Below, piece after piece: positions 32,589-38,959 of a stretch of DNA of 47,786 nt. Positions within the stretch are counted from its first letter, which is position 1; each line of letters begins with the position of its first letter. The stretch comes from an uncultured Oscillibacter sp. Its GTDB lineage: Bacteria; Bacillota; Clostridia; Oscillospirales; Oscillospiraceae. The translations under genes were made by a program, and so were the position numbers. The notes under the pieces are model-generated. The model was not told the DNA's origin, did not search any database, and worked only from the letters and a program-made list of their open reading frames with translations. The stretch covers positions 1 through 47,786 of the forward strand of contig CABSFC010000008.1 in NCBI GenBank assembly GCA_902476875.1, in the 5' to 3' direction.

Positions 32589-33965
32589 TCAGGGCTGTCC
32601 GGGGCCTTCCTCCGCCAGGCTCCCCCGCCGCTTCCACCGGCCGGAGAGATAGTAGAGCACCGACAGCGTGAAGCCCACGATCCAGCCAACACCCACGCCG
32701 TAGTACATATAGTCCGGCCCATAGTGGTTGGCAAACCAGTAGACGGCGGGCACCCGCACCAGGATCAGGGAGATGATGACATCCACCATGGGGAACACGC
32801 TGTCCCCCGCGCCCCGCATGGCGTTGTTCAGGCTGAACATAACGGAGAACAGGACGTAGAAGGGCATGATGCACTTCAAATACACGGTCCCCGCCTGGAT
32901 GACCGTGGCCGTGTCGGAGAAGAAACCCACCAGCGCCGGCCCCAGAGGAATGAGGACCAGCATCACCGCCGACCAGACGACGGCGGAGACCACCGTCACC
33001 CGCACGCCCCGCCGGACCCGGTCCGGACGCCTGGCGCCGATGTTCTGCCCCACGAAGGACGTGACGGCGTTGGAGAGGCTCTGCACCGGCAAAAACGCCA
33101 GCTGGTCCAGCTTGGACCCCACGTTGTACGCGGCGGTGAACTCCTTGCCGTAGGAGTTGATCTTGCTCATGACCACCATGGCGCCCACCGCCACCAGGGA
33201 CATCTGGACGCCCGCCGGCAGGCCGATGCCCATGATCTGACGGAACAGCCGCCCGTCGAACCGGCGGCAGAAGGGGCGGATGGCGATCTCCGGGTACTTG
33301 CGGTTGATATAGGCGAGGCCGAACAGCCAGGAAAAGGCCTGGGAGATGATGGTGCCCAGGGCCACGCCCAGCACGCCCAGGCCGCCCGCCAGCACCAGCG
33401 CCAGGTCCAGAAGGATGTTCATGATGGCGGAGATGGCCAGAAACAGCAGCGTGGTCCGGCTGTTGCCAAGGCCCCCCAGGATACCCGCATTCAGATTGTA
33501 GCCGATGGTGCCGATCAGCCCCGCGCACACCACGATGAGATAGAGCCATGCCTCGTGATAGGCGCTCTCCTCCACCCGCATCAGAAACAGGATGGGCTTT
33601 ACCAGCGCCACCGCCAGCACGGTGATGGGCACGGCGGCGACGACGAAGGACGTGTAGATGGTGTCCACCGCGTCCCGCACCCGGTCCAGCTTCCCGGCGC
33701 CGTAAAACTGGGCGATGACCACGGTGCCGCCGTTGGAGAGGCCCATGAACAGCGACGTGAACATGAAGATGACGGGAAAGCCCACGCCCACGGCGGCCAG
33801 GGCCCCGTCGCCCACGTACTGGCCCACCACCCAGCTGTCCACCATGTTGTACAGCTGCTGGAGGAAGCTGCCCGCCAGCAGCGGCAGGGCAAAGTAAAAA
33901 ATGTGTCCGGCGGGGCTGCCAACGGTCATGTTCCGCATACCGCCGTGAGAAGGTTTTTCGTTCAT
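32589..33965 (-). CDS. MATE-family multidrug/cation efflux transporter
   Basis: This 458-residue protein with about 12 membrane spans belongs to the MATE family, which exports drugs or metabolites using Na+ or H+ gradients. N-terminal features are FALPLLAGSFLQQLYNMVDS and the repeated inverted half later (SLNNAMRGAGDSVFPMVDV). AAAAGGGTG precedes the ATG. It is divergent from the exonuclease III gene and precedes the Vat-like gene, a combination compatible with export plus modification of a toxic compound. Confidence 0.94.
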   Translation of the reverse strand: MNEKPSHGGMRNMTVGSPAGHIFYFALPLLAGSFLQQLYNMVDSWVVGQYVGDGALAAVGVGFPVIFMFTSLFMGLSNGGTVVIAQFYGAGKLDRVRDAVDTIYTSFVVAAVPITVLAVALVKPILFLMRVEESAYHEAWLYLIVVCAGLIGTIGYNLNAGILGGLGNSRTTLLFLAISAIMNILLDLALVLAGGLGVLGVALGTIISQAFSWLFGLAYINRKYPEIAIRPFCRRFDGRLFRQIMGIGLPAGVQMSLVAVGAMVVMSKINSYGKEFTAAYNVGSKLDQLAFLPVQSLSNAVTSFVGQNIGARRPDRVRRGVRVTVVSAVVWSAVMLVLIPLGPALVGFFSDTATVIQAGTVYLKCIMPFYVLFSVMFSLNNAMRGAGDSVFPMVDVIISLILVRVPAVYWFANHYGPDYMYYGVGVGWIVGFTLSVLYYLSGRWKRRGSLAEEGPGQP

Positions 33966-34023
33966 AAAAACACCCTTTTTTGATGATCAGGAATACTTTA
34001 CACCATTTATGTGCGTTGGGCAA

Positions 34024-34052
34024 TTGTTTTTTTGCGCGGAATCGGATACAAT
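34024..34052 (+). promoter_or_regulatory. Promoter of exonuclease III gene
   Basis: TTGTTT (34024-34029) and TACAAT (34047-34052) are 17 bp apart. A weaker divergent pair (TTGCCC at 34023-34018, TAAAGT 17 bp on) could serve the MATE gene. Confidence 0.65.
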
Positions 34053-34086
34053 GTGGAAAACACACGAAGGATCGGAGGACTTTGCG

Positions 34087-34842
34087 ATGAAACTGGTATC
34101 CTGGAACGTCAACGGCCTGCGGGCCTGCCTGGGGAAGGGCTTTCTGGACTTCTGCGCCTTCGCGGACGCGGACGTGATCTGCCTGCAGGAGACGAAGATG
34201 CGCCCGGAGCAGGCGGAATTCGACCTGCCGGGGTACACCCGGTTCTGGAACAGCGCCGACAGGGCGGGCTACTCCGGCACCGCCGTTTTCACCCGACAGG
34301 AGCCGCTGAGCGTTACTTATGACTTCGGCATTGACGAGCACCGCCACGAGGGCCGGGTCATCACGGCGGAGTACCCGGCGTTCTATCTGGTCTGCTGCTA
34401 CACCCCCAACTCCAAGGACCAGCTGGCGCGGCTGGATTACCGCATGGCCTGGGAGGACGACATCCGGGCGTACCTTCTGGAGCTGGACGGGAAAAAGCCG
34501 GTGGTCTACTGCGGCGATCTGAACGTGGCCCACGAGGAGATCGACATCAAGAACCCCAAGACCAACCGGATGAACCCCGGCTTCTCCGACGAGGAGCGGG
34601 CCAAGATGACGCGGCTGCTCTCCAGCGGGTTTGTGGATACCTTCCGGTATTTATACCCCGACAAGACCGGGGCCTATTCCTGGTGGAGCTACCGCTTCAA
34701 CGCCCGGAAGAACAACGCGGGATGGCGCATCGACTATTTCATCGTGTCGGAGCGGCTGAAGGAGAAGATCAAAAACGCCGATATCTGGAGCGAGGTCATG
34801 GGGAGCGACCACTGCCCCGTGGTGCTGGAGCTGGATGTGTGA
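34087..34842 (+). CDS. xth: Exodeoxyribonuclease III
   Basis: This AP endonuclease/3'-5' exonuclease acts in base excision repair. It has 251 residues. Catalytic motifs are WNVNGLRA (Asn), LQETKM (metal-binding Glu), GDLNVAHEEID, and GSDHCPVVLEL near the C-terminus (Asp-His pair). GGAGGACTTTGCG fixes the start at 34087; the longer upstream frame covers the promoter. It is a single gene and is the last clear housekeeping gene before the mobile element. Confidence 0.96.
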   Translation: MKLVSWNVNGLRACLGKGFLDFCAFADADVICLQETKMRPEQAEFDLPGYTRFWNSADRAGYSGTAVFTRQEPLSVTYDFGIDEHRHEGRVITAEYPAFYLVCCYTPNSKDQLARLDYRMAWEDDIRAYLLELDGKKPVVYCGDLNVAHEEIDIKNPKTNRMNPGFSDEERAKMTRLLSSGFVDTFRYLYPDKTGAYSWWSYRFNARKNNAGWRIDYFIVSERLKEKIKNADIWSEVMGSDHCPVVLELDV

Positions 34843-34849
34843 AAAAAGG

Positions 34850-34875
34850 CCAGCCGGACCGTCAGGTCCGGCTGG
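34850..34875 (-). terminator. Terminator with a stop codon in the loop
   Basis: An 11-bp stem CCAGCCGGACC/GGTCCGGCTGG has the TGA stop of the minus-strand small gene in its 4-base loop; the minus strand continues into TTTTTT. It also follows the exonuclease III gene on the plus strand. Confidence 0.8.
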
Positions 34876-35050
34876 TCAAAGCTTTCAGCGCTCTGTAATC
34901 TTCCATGATCTCCTCGTCGAGCTTTTCTCCGCGCTGCAGAGCCAGCTCCACCGAGGTTATGATCTGGGCCCTGTAAATGATGCGCTCACATCGGGCGGTG
35001 GCCTCCATCATCGTTTCGTAAGCGGATTTGTAATCTGGTTCATTTGGCAT
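34862..35050 (-). CDS. Small hypothetical acidic helical protein
   Basis: This 62-residue protein (start MPNEPDYKSAYETMMEATAR) is probably all helical, with no signal peptide or membrane span. The family is not recognised. AAGGAGGGATTGC precedes the ATG. It is divergent from a small XRE regulator, with a shared operator-like palindrome, so it may be that regulator's target or an antitoxin-like partner; this is inference. Confidence 0.65.
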   Translation of the reverse strand: MPNEPDYKSAYETMMEATARCERIIYRAQIITSVELALQRGEKLDEEIMEDYRALKALTSRT

Positions 35051-35070
35051 TGCAATCCCTCCTTAGTACC

Positions 35071-35099
35071 ATTATAGGTCAGATTAACCCTATTTTCAA
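35071..35099 (-). promoter_or_regulatory. Promoter of the 62-residue gene
   Basis: On the minus strand TTGAAA (35099-35094) and TATAAT (35076-35071) are 17 bp apart, about 20 bp before the small gene. Confidence 0.7.
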
Positions 35100-35104
35100 T
35101 AGGG
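35088..35104. promoter_or_regulatory. Operator-like palindrome
   Basis: A perfect inverted repeat CCCTATT-TTC-AATAGGG overlaps the -35 of the minus-strand promoter and lies 30 bp upstream of the XRE gene. It is the probable binding site of that regulator. Confidence 0.6.
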
Positions 35105-35134
35105 CAATGGGGCATAATTTTTTCGGGTGATAGT

Positions 35135-35353
35135 ATGACACCGATGAAAATGCTCCGAAAGGCCCGAAGGTATTCTCAGGTGAAGATGCAGATGCTGACG
35201 GGAATTGACCAGAGCGACTACTCCAAAATCGAAACTGGAAAGCGGAACATGACCTTTGAACAGTGCCGACGGATCGCGCTGGCGCTGGAAACCAGTATGG
35301 ATTATTTGGCGGGGTTGACTGACGATCCAAATCCATATCCTCGAAAAAAGTGA
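35135..35353 (+). CDS. XRE-family helix-turn-helix regulator
   Basis: This 72-residue single-domain regulator has the XRE pattern: MLRKARRYSQVKMQMLTGID then QSDYSKIETGKRNMTFEQC and ALETSMDYLAGLTDDP. The ribosome site is weak (GGGTGA); an internal ATG at 35144 is an alternative start. It is divergent from the 62-residue gene and probably represses both through the palindrome at 35088-35104. Confidence 0.85.
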   Translation: MTPMKMLRKARRYSQVKMQMLTGIDQSDYSKIETGKRNMTFEQCRRIALALETSMDYLAGLTDDPNPYPRKK

Positions 35354-35366
35354 GGCCGGCCCTTGA

Positions 35367-35404
35367 GGGAGAGGTAACGTAAGGAAGTTACCTCTCCCTT
35401 ACTA
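35367..35404 (+). terminator. Terminator after the XRE gene
   Basis: A perfect 12-bp stem GGGAGAGGTAAC/GTTACCTCTCCC with an 8-base loop is followed by TTACTATTT. Confidence 0.75.
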
Positions 35405-35464
35405 TTTGCAGACAGCCGAGAGTGATTGAATTGCAGGAAATACAACACTTCGGAGGAAACTATC

Positions 35465-35833
35465 ATGGAAAAATCTACATTTGAGCGGATGGGCGGAATC
35501 TACCGCCAGGAAGGAGATTATCTTCTTCCGAACCTCGCCGTTCCTGAACTTGCTCCTATCGGCATATGGGGCCAACGGCATTTGCGGTACATTAAAGCAC
35601 ACCGCAAAGCTATCTACACTGGCCTGTTGCTGGGCGGCAAGCTGAACGACTATCTGACTGAAGTTGACCGGCAAGCGGAGGAAATGTTTCTTCGGCTGGT
35701 AAATCAGATGGCAGCGCAAGAGGGCATTTCAGAACAACTCAAAGCGGAGAATCAGATAGAATGGGTGCGGCGCATGAACTCTATCCGTGACCGTACAGAG
35801 GAAATTATCTATGCAGAATTGATTTATTGTTAA
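35465..35833 (+). CDS. tnpV: Transposon-encoded protein TnpV
   Basis: This 122-residue protein matches the TnpV family of Tn4451-type transposons (TFERMGGIYRQEGDYLLPNL, GIWGQRHLRYIKAHRKAIYT, EGISEQLKAENQIEWVRRMN). Its biochemical role is unclear; it has been compared with excisionases. CGGAGGAAACTATC fixes the start at 35465. It is the leftmost clear gene of the mobile element. Confidence 0.88.
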   Translation: MEKSTFERMGGIYRQEGDYLLPNLAVPELAPIGIWGQRHLRYIKAHRKAIYTGLLLGGKLNDYLTEVDRQAEEMFLRLVNQMAAQEGISEQLKAENQIEWVRRMNSIRDRTEEIIYAELIYC

Positions 35834-35834
35834 A

Positions 35835-35883
35835 GGCAAAAAATAGGAGTGCTGGCATCACACCAGTACTCCTATTTTTTGCC
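35835..35883. terminator. tnpV terminator
   Basis: A perfect 16-bp stem (35835-35850 with 35868-35883) enclosing CTGG/CCAG contains A-run and T-run and can terminate in both directions. Confidence 0.9.
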
Positions 35884-35923
35884 TTATCACAATCTAAAAA
35901 TTCAACACAATACTCTAACCCTC

Positions 35924-36088
35924 TCAAAACACATTATCATCATCAATATGCTCCATTATATCTTCTACCCGACAATGTAAAATATTACATAACTTATCAA
36001 TCGTATTAACTTGCACATTCTCATTATGTCGCAAACATAGCGATATGATCCCTGCCGAAGAATTTATTTGGGACGCAGATAAAGATTG
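35924..36088 (-). pseudogene. 5'-truncated XRE-type regulator
   Basis: An open frame of 54 codons without a start reads QINSSAGIISLCLRHNENVQ then VNTIDKLCNILHCRVEDIME, the second half of a Cro/CI-type helix-turn-helix of the small HTH family. An in-frame TAA precedes it, so the N-terminal helices are gone. The DNA is much more AT-rich than its surroundings. It lies between tnpV and the sirtuin gene. The rest of 35884-36130 holds nothing recognised. Confidence 0.6.
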
Positions 36089-36130
36089 TTAATGGTGCAG
36101 ATATTGAGATTCACACCATATAGGAGCTAC

Positions 36131-37003
36131 TTAATCACGCAATTCTGACAGCACAATGCCAATATCCCCATTGATGCAGACCGCCTTCTTTTGAAGCTCC
36201 TTCGGTACAAATGTCTGCCCATAGTTGATACAGGCATAGGTTGCTTTCGGGTTTTGAGCGGTCATCTTCCAAAACGGATACTTTATGATGACTGGGGTGT
36301 TCAACCCGACTCCCAACTCCAAAAACAGCACCCGCATCCCGTTGTGGCGGCGAAGGAACTCCTCATACCGTTCGGCGGCGGCATACCAGCCCTTATCCTG
36401 TACAAAGGTGTTGTCGCTCCGCAGATTCATCGTCATGGGCCTGCCGCATTTGGGACAGTGTGGGATCAGCTCCGCCGGCACCTTCATATCCCGCTGCTCT
36501 GCTATCATGCGCCGGACGGTCTCCTCATTGTCATAGGTCTCCTGATGGCAGGGGCCGGAGCACTGCCAGAGGCCGTAATCTCCCTGGGTATAGAACAGCC
36601 GCTTTTTATCAAATCCAGCCATCTGAAACTGGTGATCCACGTTGGTGGTAAGGACGAAATAGTCCTTGTCCGCCACCAGCGACAACAAATCATCATAGAC
36701 CGGCTTGGGTGCTTTTTCATAGCGGTTTACCATGATGTGGCGGCTCCACCAGGCCCAGTATTCCTCCAACGATTCAAAGGGATAAAACCCGCCGGAATAC
36801 ATATCCCGGATGCCGTATTTTTGAATAAAATCGCTGAAATGGCGTTCAAACCGTTCCCCGGAATAGGTTAGCCCCGCCGATGTGGACAGCCCGGAGCCCG
36901 CGCCGATTACTACAGCGTCGGCTTCGTCTAACACCTGCTTCAGCTGGTCAATTTGCTCCGAGAAGGTCTTGGTAGATGGCCGCGTCAATATCCTTGAAAA
37001 CAT
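36131..37003 (-). CDS. Class M sirtuin (SirTM), protein ADP-ribosyltransferase
   Basis: This 290-residue SIR2-fold protein has the NAD-binding loop GAGSGLSTSAG (34-44), the TTNVDHQF motif (119-126) and a zinc finger with Cys148, Cys152, Cys183 and Cys186. Gln in DHQF replaces the catalytic His of ordinary deacylase sirtuins, a feature of class M sirtuins, which ADP-ribosylate proteins. AAAGGTGATTTTT precedes the ATG at 37003, giving a 56-bp overlap with the macrodomain gene, which encodes the opposing hydrolase. It is the last gene of a three-gene operon. Confidence 0.92.
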   Translation of the reverse strand: MFSRILTRPSTKTFSEQIDQLKQVLDEADAVVIGAGSGLSTSAGLTYSGERFERHFSDFIQKYGIRDMYSGGFYPFESLEEYWAWWSRHIMVNRYEKAPKPVYDDLLSLVADKDYFVLTTNVDHQFQMAGFDKKRLFYTQGDYGLWQCSGPCHQETYDNEETVRRMIAEQRDMKVPAELIPHCPKCGRPMTMNLRSDNTFVQDKGWYAAAERYEEFLRRHNGMRVLFLELGVGLNTPVIIKYPFWKMTAQNPKATYACINYGQTFVPKELQKKAVCINGDIGIVLSELRD

Positions 37004-37739
37004 TAAAAATCACCTTTCTGATGGAAGTGTCGTGCCGCAGGAAATCAGTGACCGTTTTCACGGCGATCTCAGCGGCCTCCTGGTTGGGAAAGTGAAATTC
37101 TCCGGTGGAGATACAGCAGAAAGCCACCGTTTCCAGCCTGTGCTCCGCCGCCAGTTCCAGGCAGGAGCGGTAGCAGGAGGCCAGTTCCTCCCGGTCCCGC
37201 TTTGTCACCCGCCCCTGGATAATGGGACCGACGGTGTGGAGCACATACCGGGCCGGAAGATTGTAGCCCCTTGTCAGCTTGGCCCGGCCATTGGGTTCCG
37301 GGCGGCCCTGGGCGGTCATGATTTGATTGCACTCGTCCCGGAGCTGGAGGCCCGCCGCCGAGTGGATGGCGTTGTCGATGCAGCCATGACAGGGACAAAA
37401 GCAGCCCAGAAGAGCGGAGTTGTCCGCATCCACGATGGCGTCCGCCGCCAGACGGGTGATGTCCCCCTGCCAGACGGCGATTTTGGGATTGGAGGCCACG
37501 GCGGGCAGGGCATCCGCCTCCACCACGCCCTTGGATTCCCGCTCCTCCGCCAGCAGCTCGTCCTGCATCTGCAAAAACTCCGCCTTCAGCGGCATGGGCG
37601 GCCGGACATTCATCAGGCTGCGGAGCAGGCGCCGCTGGGCGGCGTCCTCCCGGGGGAACTGCGCCGCCTGGGCGCAGTATTCCGGCATCTCATCCAGAAG
37701 AAATCGGTTCAGATGTTGGATTTTTTCCATTCTGTTCAT
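36948..37739 (-). CDS. Zinc-dependent macrodomain ADP-ribosyl hydrolase
   Basis: This 263-residue protein has an N-terminal helical region and a macrodomain from about residue 84. VWQGDITRLAADAIVDADNS is the ADP-ribose-binding start. GCFCPCHGCIDNAIH (112-126) is the catalytic zinc loop with Cys113, His118 and Cys120 as likely ligands. FCCISTGEFHFP is the distal loop. Macrodomains of this type remove ADP-ribose placed by SirTM. GAGAGGAGGACTCAGG fixes the start at 37739. It sits between the flavin-like/ferredoxin gene (14-bp gap) and SirTM (overlap). Confidence 0.93.
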   Translation of the reverse strand: MNRMEKIQHLNRFLLDEMPEYCAQAAQFPREDAAQRRLLRSLMNVRPPMPLKAEFLQMQDELLAEERESKGVVEADALPAVASNPKIAVWQGDITRLAADAIVDADNSALLGCFCPCHGCIDNAIHSAAGLQLRDECNQIMTAQGRPEPNGRAKLTRGYNLPARYVLHTVGPIIQGRVTKRDREELASCYRSCLELAAEHRLETVAFCCISTGEFHFPNQEAAEIAVKTVTDFLRHDTSIRKVIFNVFKDIDAAIYQDLLGAN

Positions 37740-37753
37740 CCTGAGTCCTCCTC

Positions 37754-38377
37754 TCAGCCCAGCTTCTCCACGGCCTTTACCGGGCAGATGCGGAAGCAGC
37801 TGCCGCAGTGAAGACAGTGCATGGCGTCTATGCGGCGGGGGACCGTATTGGCAATGCAGCCCGCCGGACAAACGCTGCGGCAGCCCTGGCAGCCGATACA
37901 CTTGTCCCCGTTGATCCGGTAGCCGGTCTCATGGCTCTCTTCTCCGCCGAAGGAAAAGTTCCAGCGGAAGGGCGGCTGCTGGGACAGGTCAAAGTATTCG
38001 CCTGCACCCTTGTAGATTTGAAACACCTCCAAAGCCTTCCGGCTCTTGGCGGTGGGATACAGCTTCTCCATATAGGGGTTCTTCTCGAAAATCTCTTCCA
38101 GCCGGTCCTGTCCGATGCTGCGGACATGGCCCCGCAGGGAGATCGCCACGGAGGAGAGGGTGTCACCACCTTTCAAGCCGCTGAGGGCCACAAAGGGATG
38201 GGCCGTCAGGCGGTCATAAAAGGATTTTCCCTTGGCCGTCAGAAAGAACAGGCCGTCCTCGTCCGCCAGCATCAGGTCGATGACACAGGTCTGGGGCAGG
38301 CCCTTTTCGTCCACGGTGGCGAATACCGTGGAATGGATGTCATGCTGCAAAATGTGTAAAATTTCTGTTGGGGTCAT
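37754..38377 (-). CDS. PNPOx-like flavin domain fused to 2x[4Fe-4S] ferredoxin
   Basis: This 207-residue fusion has an N-terminal split-barrel (pyridoxamine-phosphate-oxidase-like, probably FMN-binding) domain (STVFATVDEKGLPQTCVIDL, FFLTAKGKSFYDRL, AISLRGHVRSIG). The C-terminus has two ferredoxin motifs (CIGCQGCRSVCPAGC and CLHCGSCFRICPVKA). It is probably a cytosolic electron-transfer flavoprotein. AGGAGGGACC fixes the start at 38377. It is the first gene of the operon with the macrodomain and SirTM, so it may be the regulated target or the redox sensor of that pair; this is inference. Confidence 0.9.
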   Translation of the reverse strand: MTPTEILHILQHDIHSTVFATVDEKGLPQTCVIDLMLADEDGLFFLTAKGKSFYDRLTAHPFVALSGLKGGDTLSSVAISLRGHVRSIGQDRLEEIFEKNPYMEKLYPTAKSRKALEVFQIYKGAGEYFDLSQQPPFRWNFSFGGEESHETGYRINGDKCIGCQGCRSVCPAGCIANTVPRRIDAMHCLHCGSCFRICPVKAVEKLG

Positions 38378-38409
38378 GGGATGGTCCCTCCTGAGTTGTT
38401 TCCGTAGAT

Positions 38410-38438
38410 ATTGTAGCTTCGTTTCGCCTGGCCATAAA
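38410..38438 (-). promoter_or_regulatory. Possible promoter of the SirTM operon
   Basis: On the minus strand TACAAT (38415-38410) follows a weak TTTATG (38438-38433) by 17 bp. A poor -35 next to an upstream palindrome suggests that an activator is needed. Confidence 0.4.
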
Positions 38439-38460
38439 GTACGCACAATCTTGTGACATA

Positions 38461-38476
38461 GTTACCTGCAGGTAAC
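38461..38476. promoter_or_regulatory. 16-bp perfect palindrome upstream of the SirTM operon
   Basis: GTTACCTGCAGGTAAC is self-complementary over all 16 bases and lies about 23 bp upstream of the putative -35. No regulator for it is identified. Confidence 0.6.
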
Positions 38477-38532
38477 GAAAAGGATCCCGCCGGAAGATGG
38501 ACTCTGGCCATCTGCTGGCGGAGCTTTTGACC

Positions 38533-38760
38533 CTAAAAGCCGTGGGTGGACACCCAGCCGTGCGTGACCATAAAAACTGCGTACAGGATCGTAAGAATGG
38601 CGCACACATTGAAAAACCAGTAAACGACCAGGTCCATTCCGGCCCTGAATTTGTGGATCATGCGCCAGAATTTCCTTTGGCTCTCCATTGGCGCGATGGC
38701 ACTGAGCAGGAACAGGATGAAAATAAACCCAAATATAATGATTGCGATTTTGGTGGCCAT
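38533..38760 (-). CDS. Small two-span membrane protein
   Basis: This 75-residue protein has two membrane spans (about residues 4-23 and 44-65) joined by a basic loop (MESQRKFWRMIHKFRAG). The family is not recognised. GGAAGGGTGATGCT precedes the ATG, 15 bp after the Cys-rich gene. It is the last gene of the riboswitch-led ribU operon and may be a membrane partner of the FAD oxidoreductase. Confidence 0.75.
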   Translation of the reverse strand: MATKIAIIIFGFIFILFLLSAIAPMESQRKFWRMIHKFRAGMDLVVYWFFNVCAILTILYAVFMVTHGWVSTHGF

Positions 38761-38775
38761 AGCATCACCCTTCCG

Positions 38776-38946
38776 TTAATCAGAGCTGTCCCTGTGGTAG
38801 ATGCGCTTGGCCTGACAGGGCACGTTGCAGGAGTCGCAGTTCCCCGTGCACTTCCAGCCCTTTATGCATTTCATTTGCTTACGGAACATACGGATTCCAT
38901 TTAGGACGAATGCTAAGATGATAATTCCCACAATAACGGTTCCCAT
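38776..38946 (-). CDS. Small Cys-rich membrane protein (FeoB-associated type)
   Basis: This 56-residue protein has an N-terminal membrane span (MGTVIVGIIILAFVLNGI) and a cytosolic Cys-rich tail (CIKGWKCTGNCDSCNVPC) that could bind a metal or iron-sulfur cluster. It resembles the FeoB-associated Cys-rich membrane family, but no feo gene is nearby. AGGAGGTAACT fixes the start. It lies 13 bp after the FAD oxidoreductase gene. Confidence 0.8.
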   Translation of the reverse strand: MGTVIVGIIILAFVLNGIRMFRKQMKCIKGWKCTGNCDSCNVPCQAKRIYHRDSSD

Positions 38947-38959
38947 AGTTACCTCCTAC

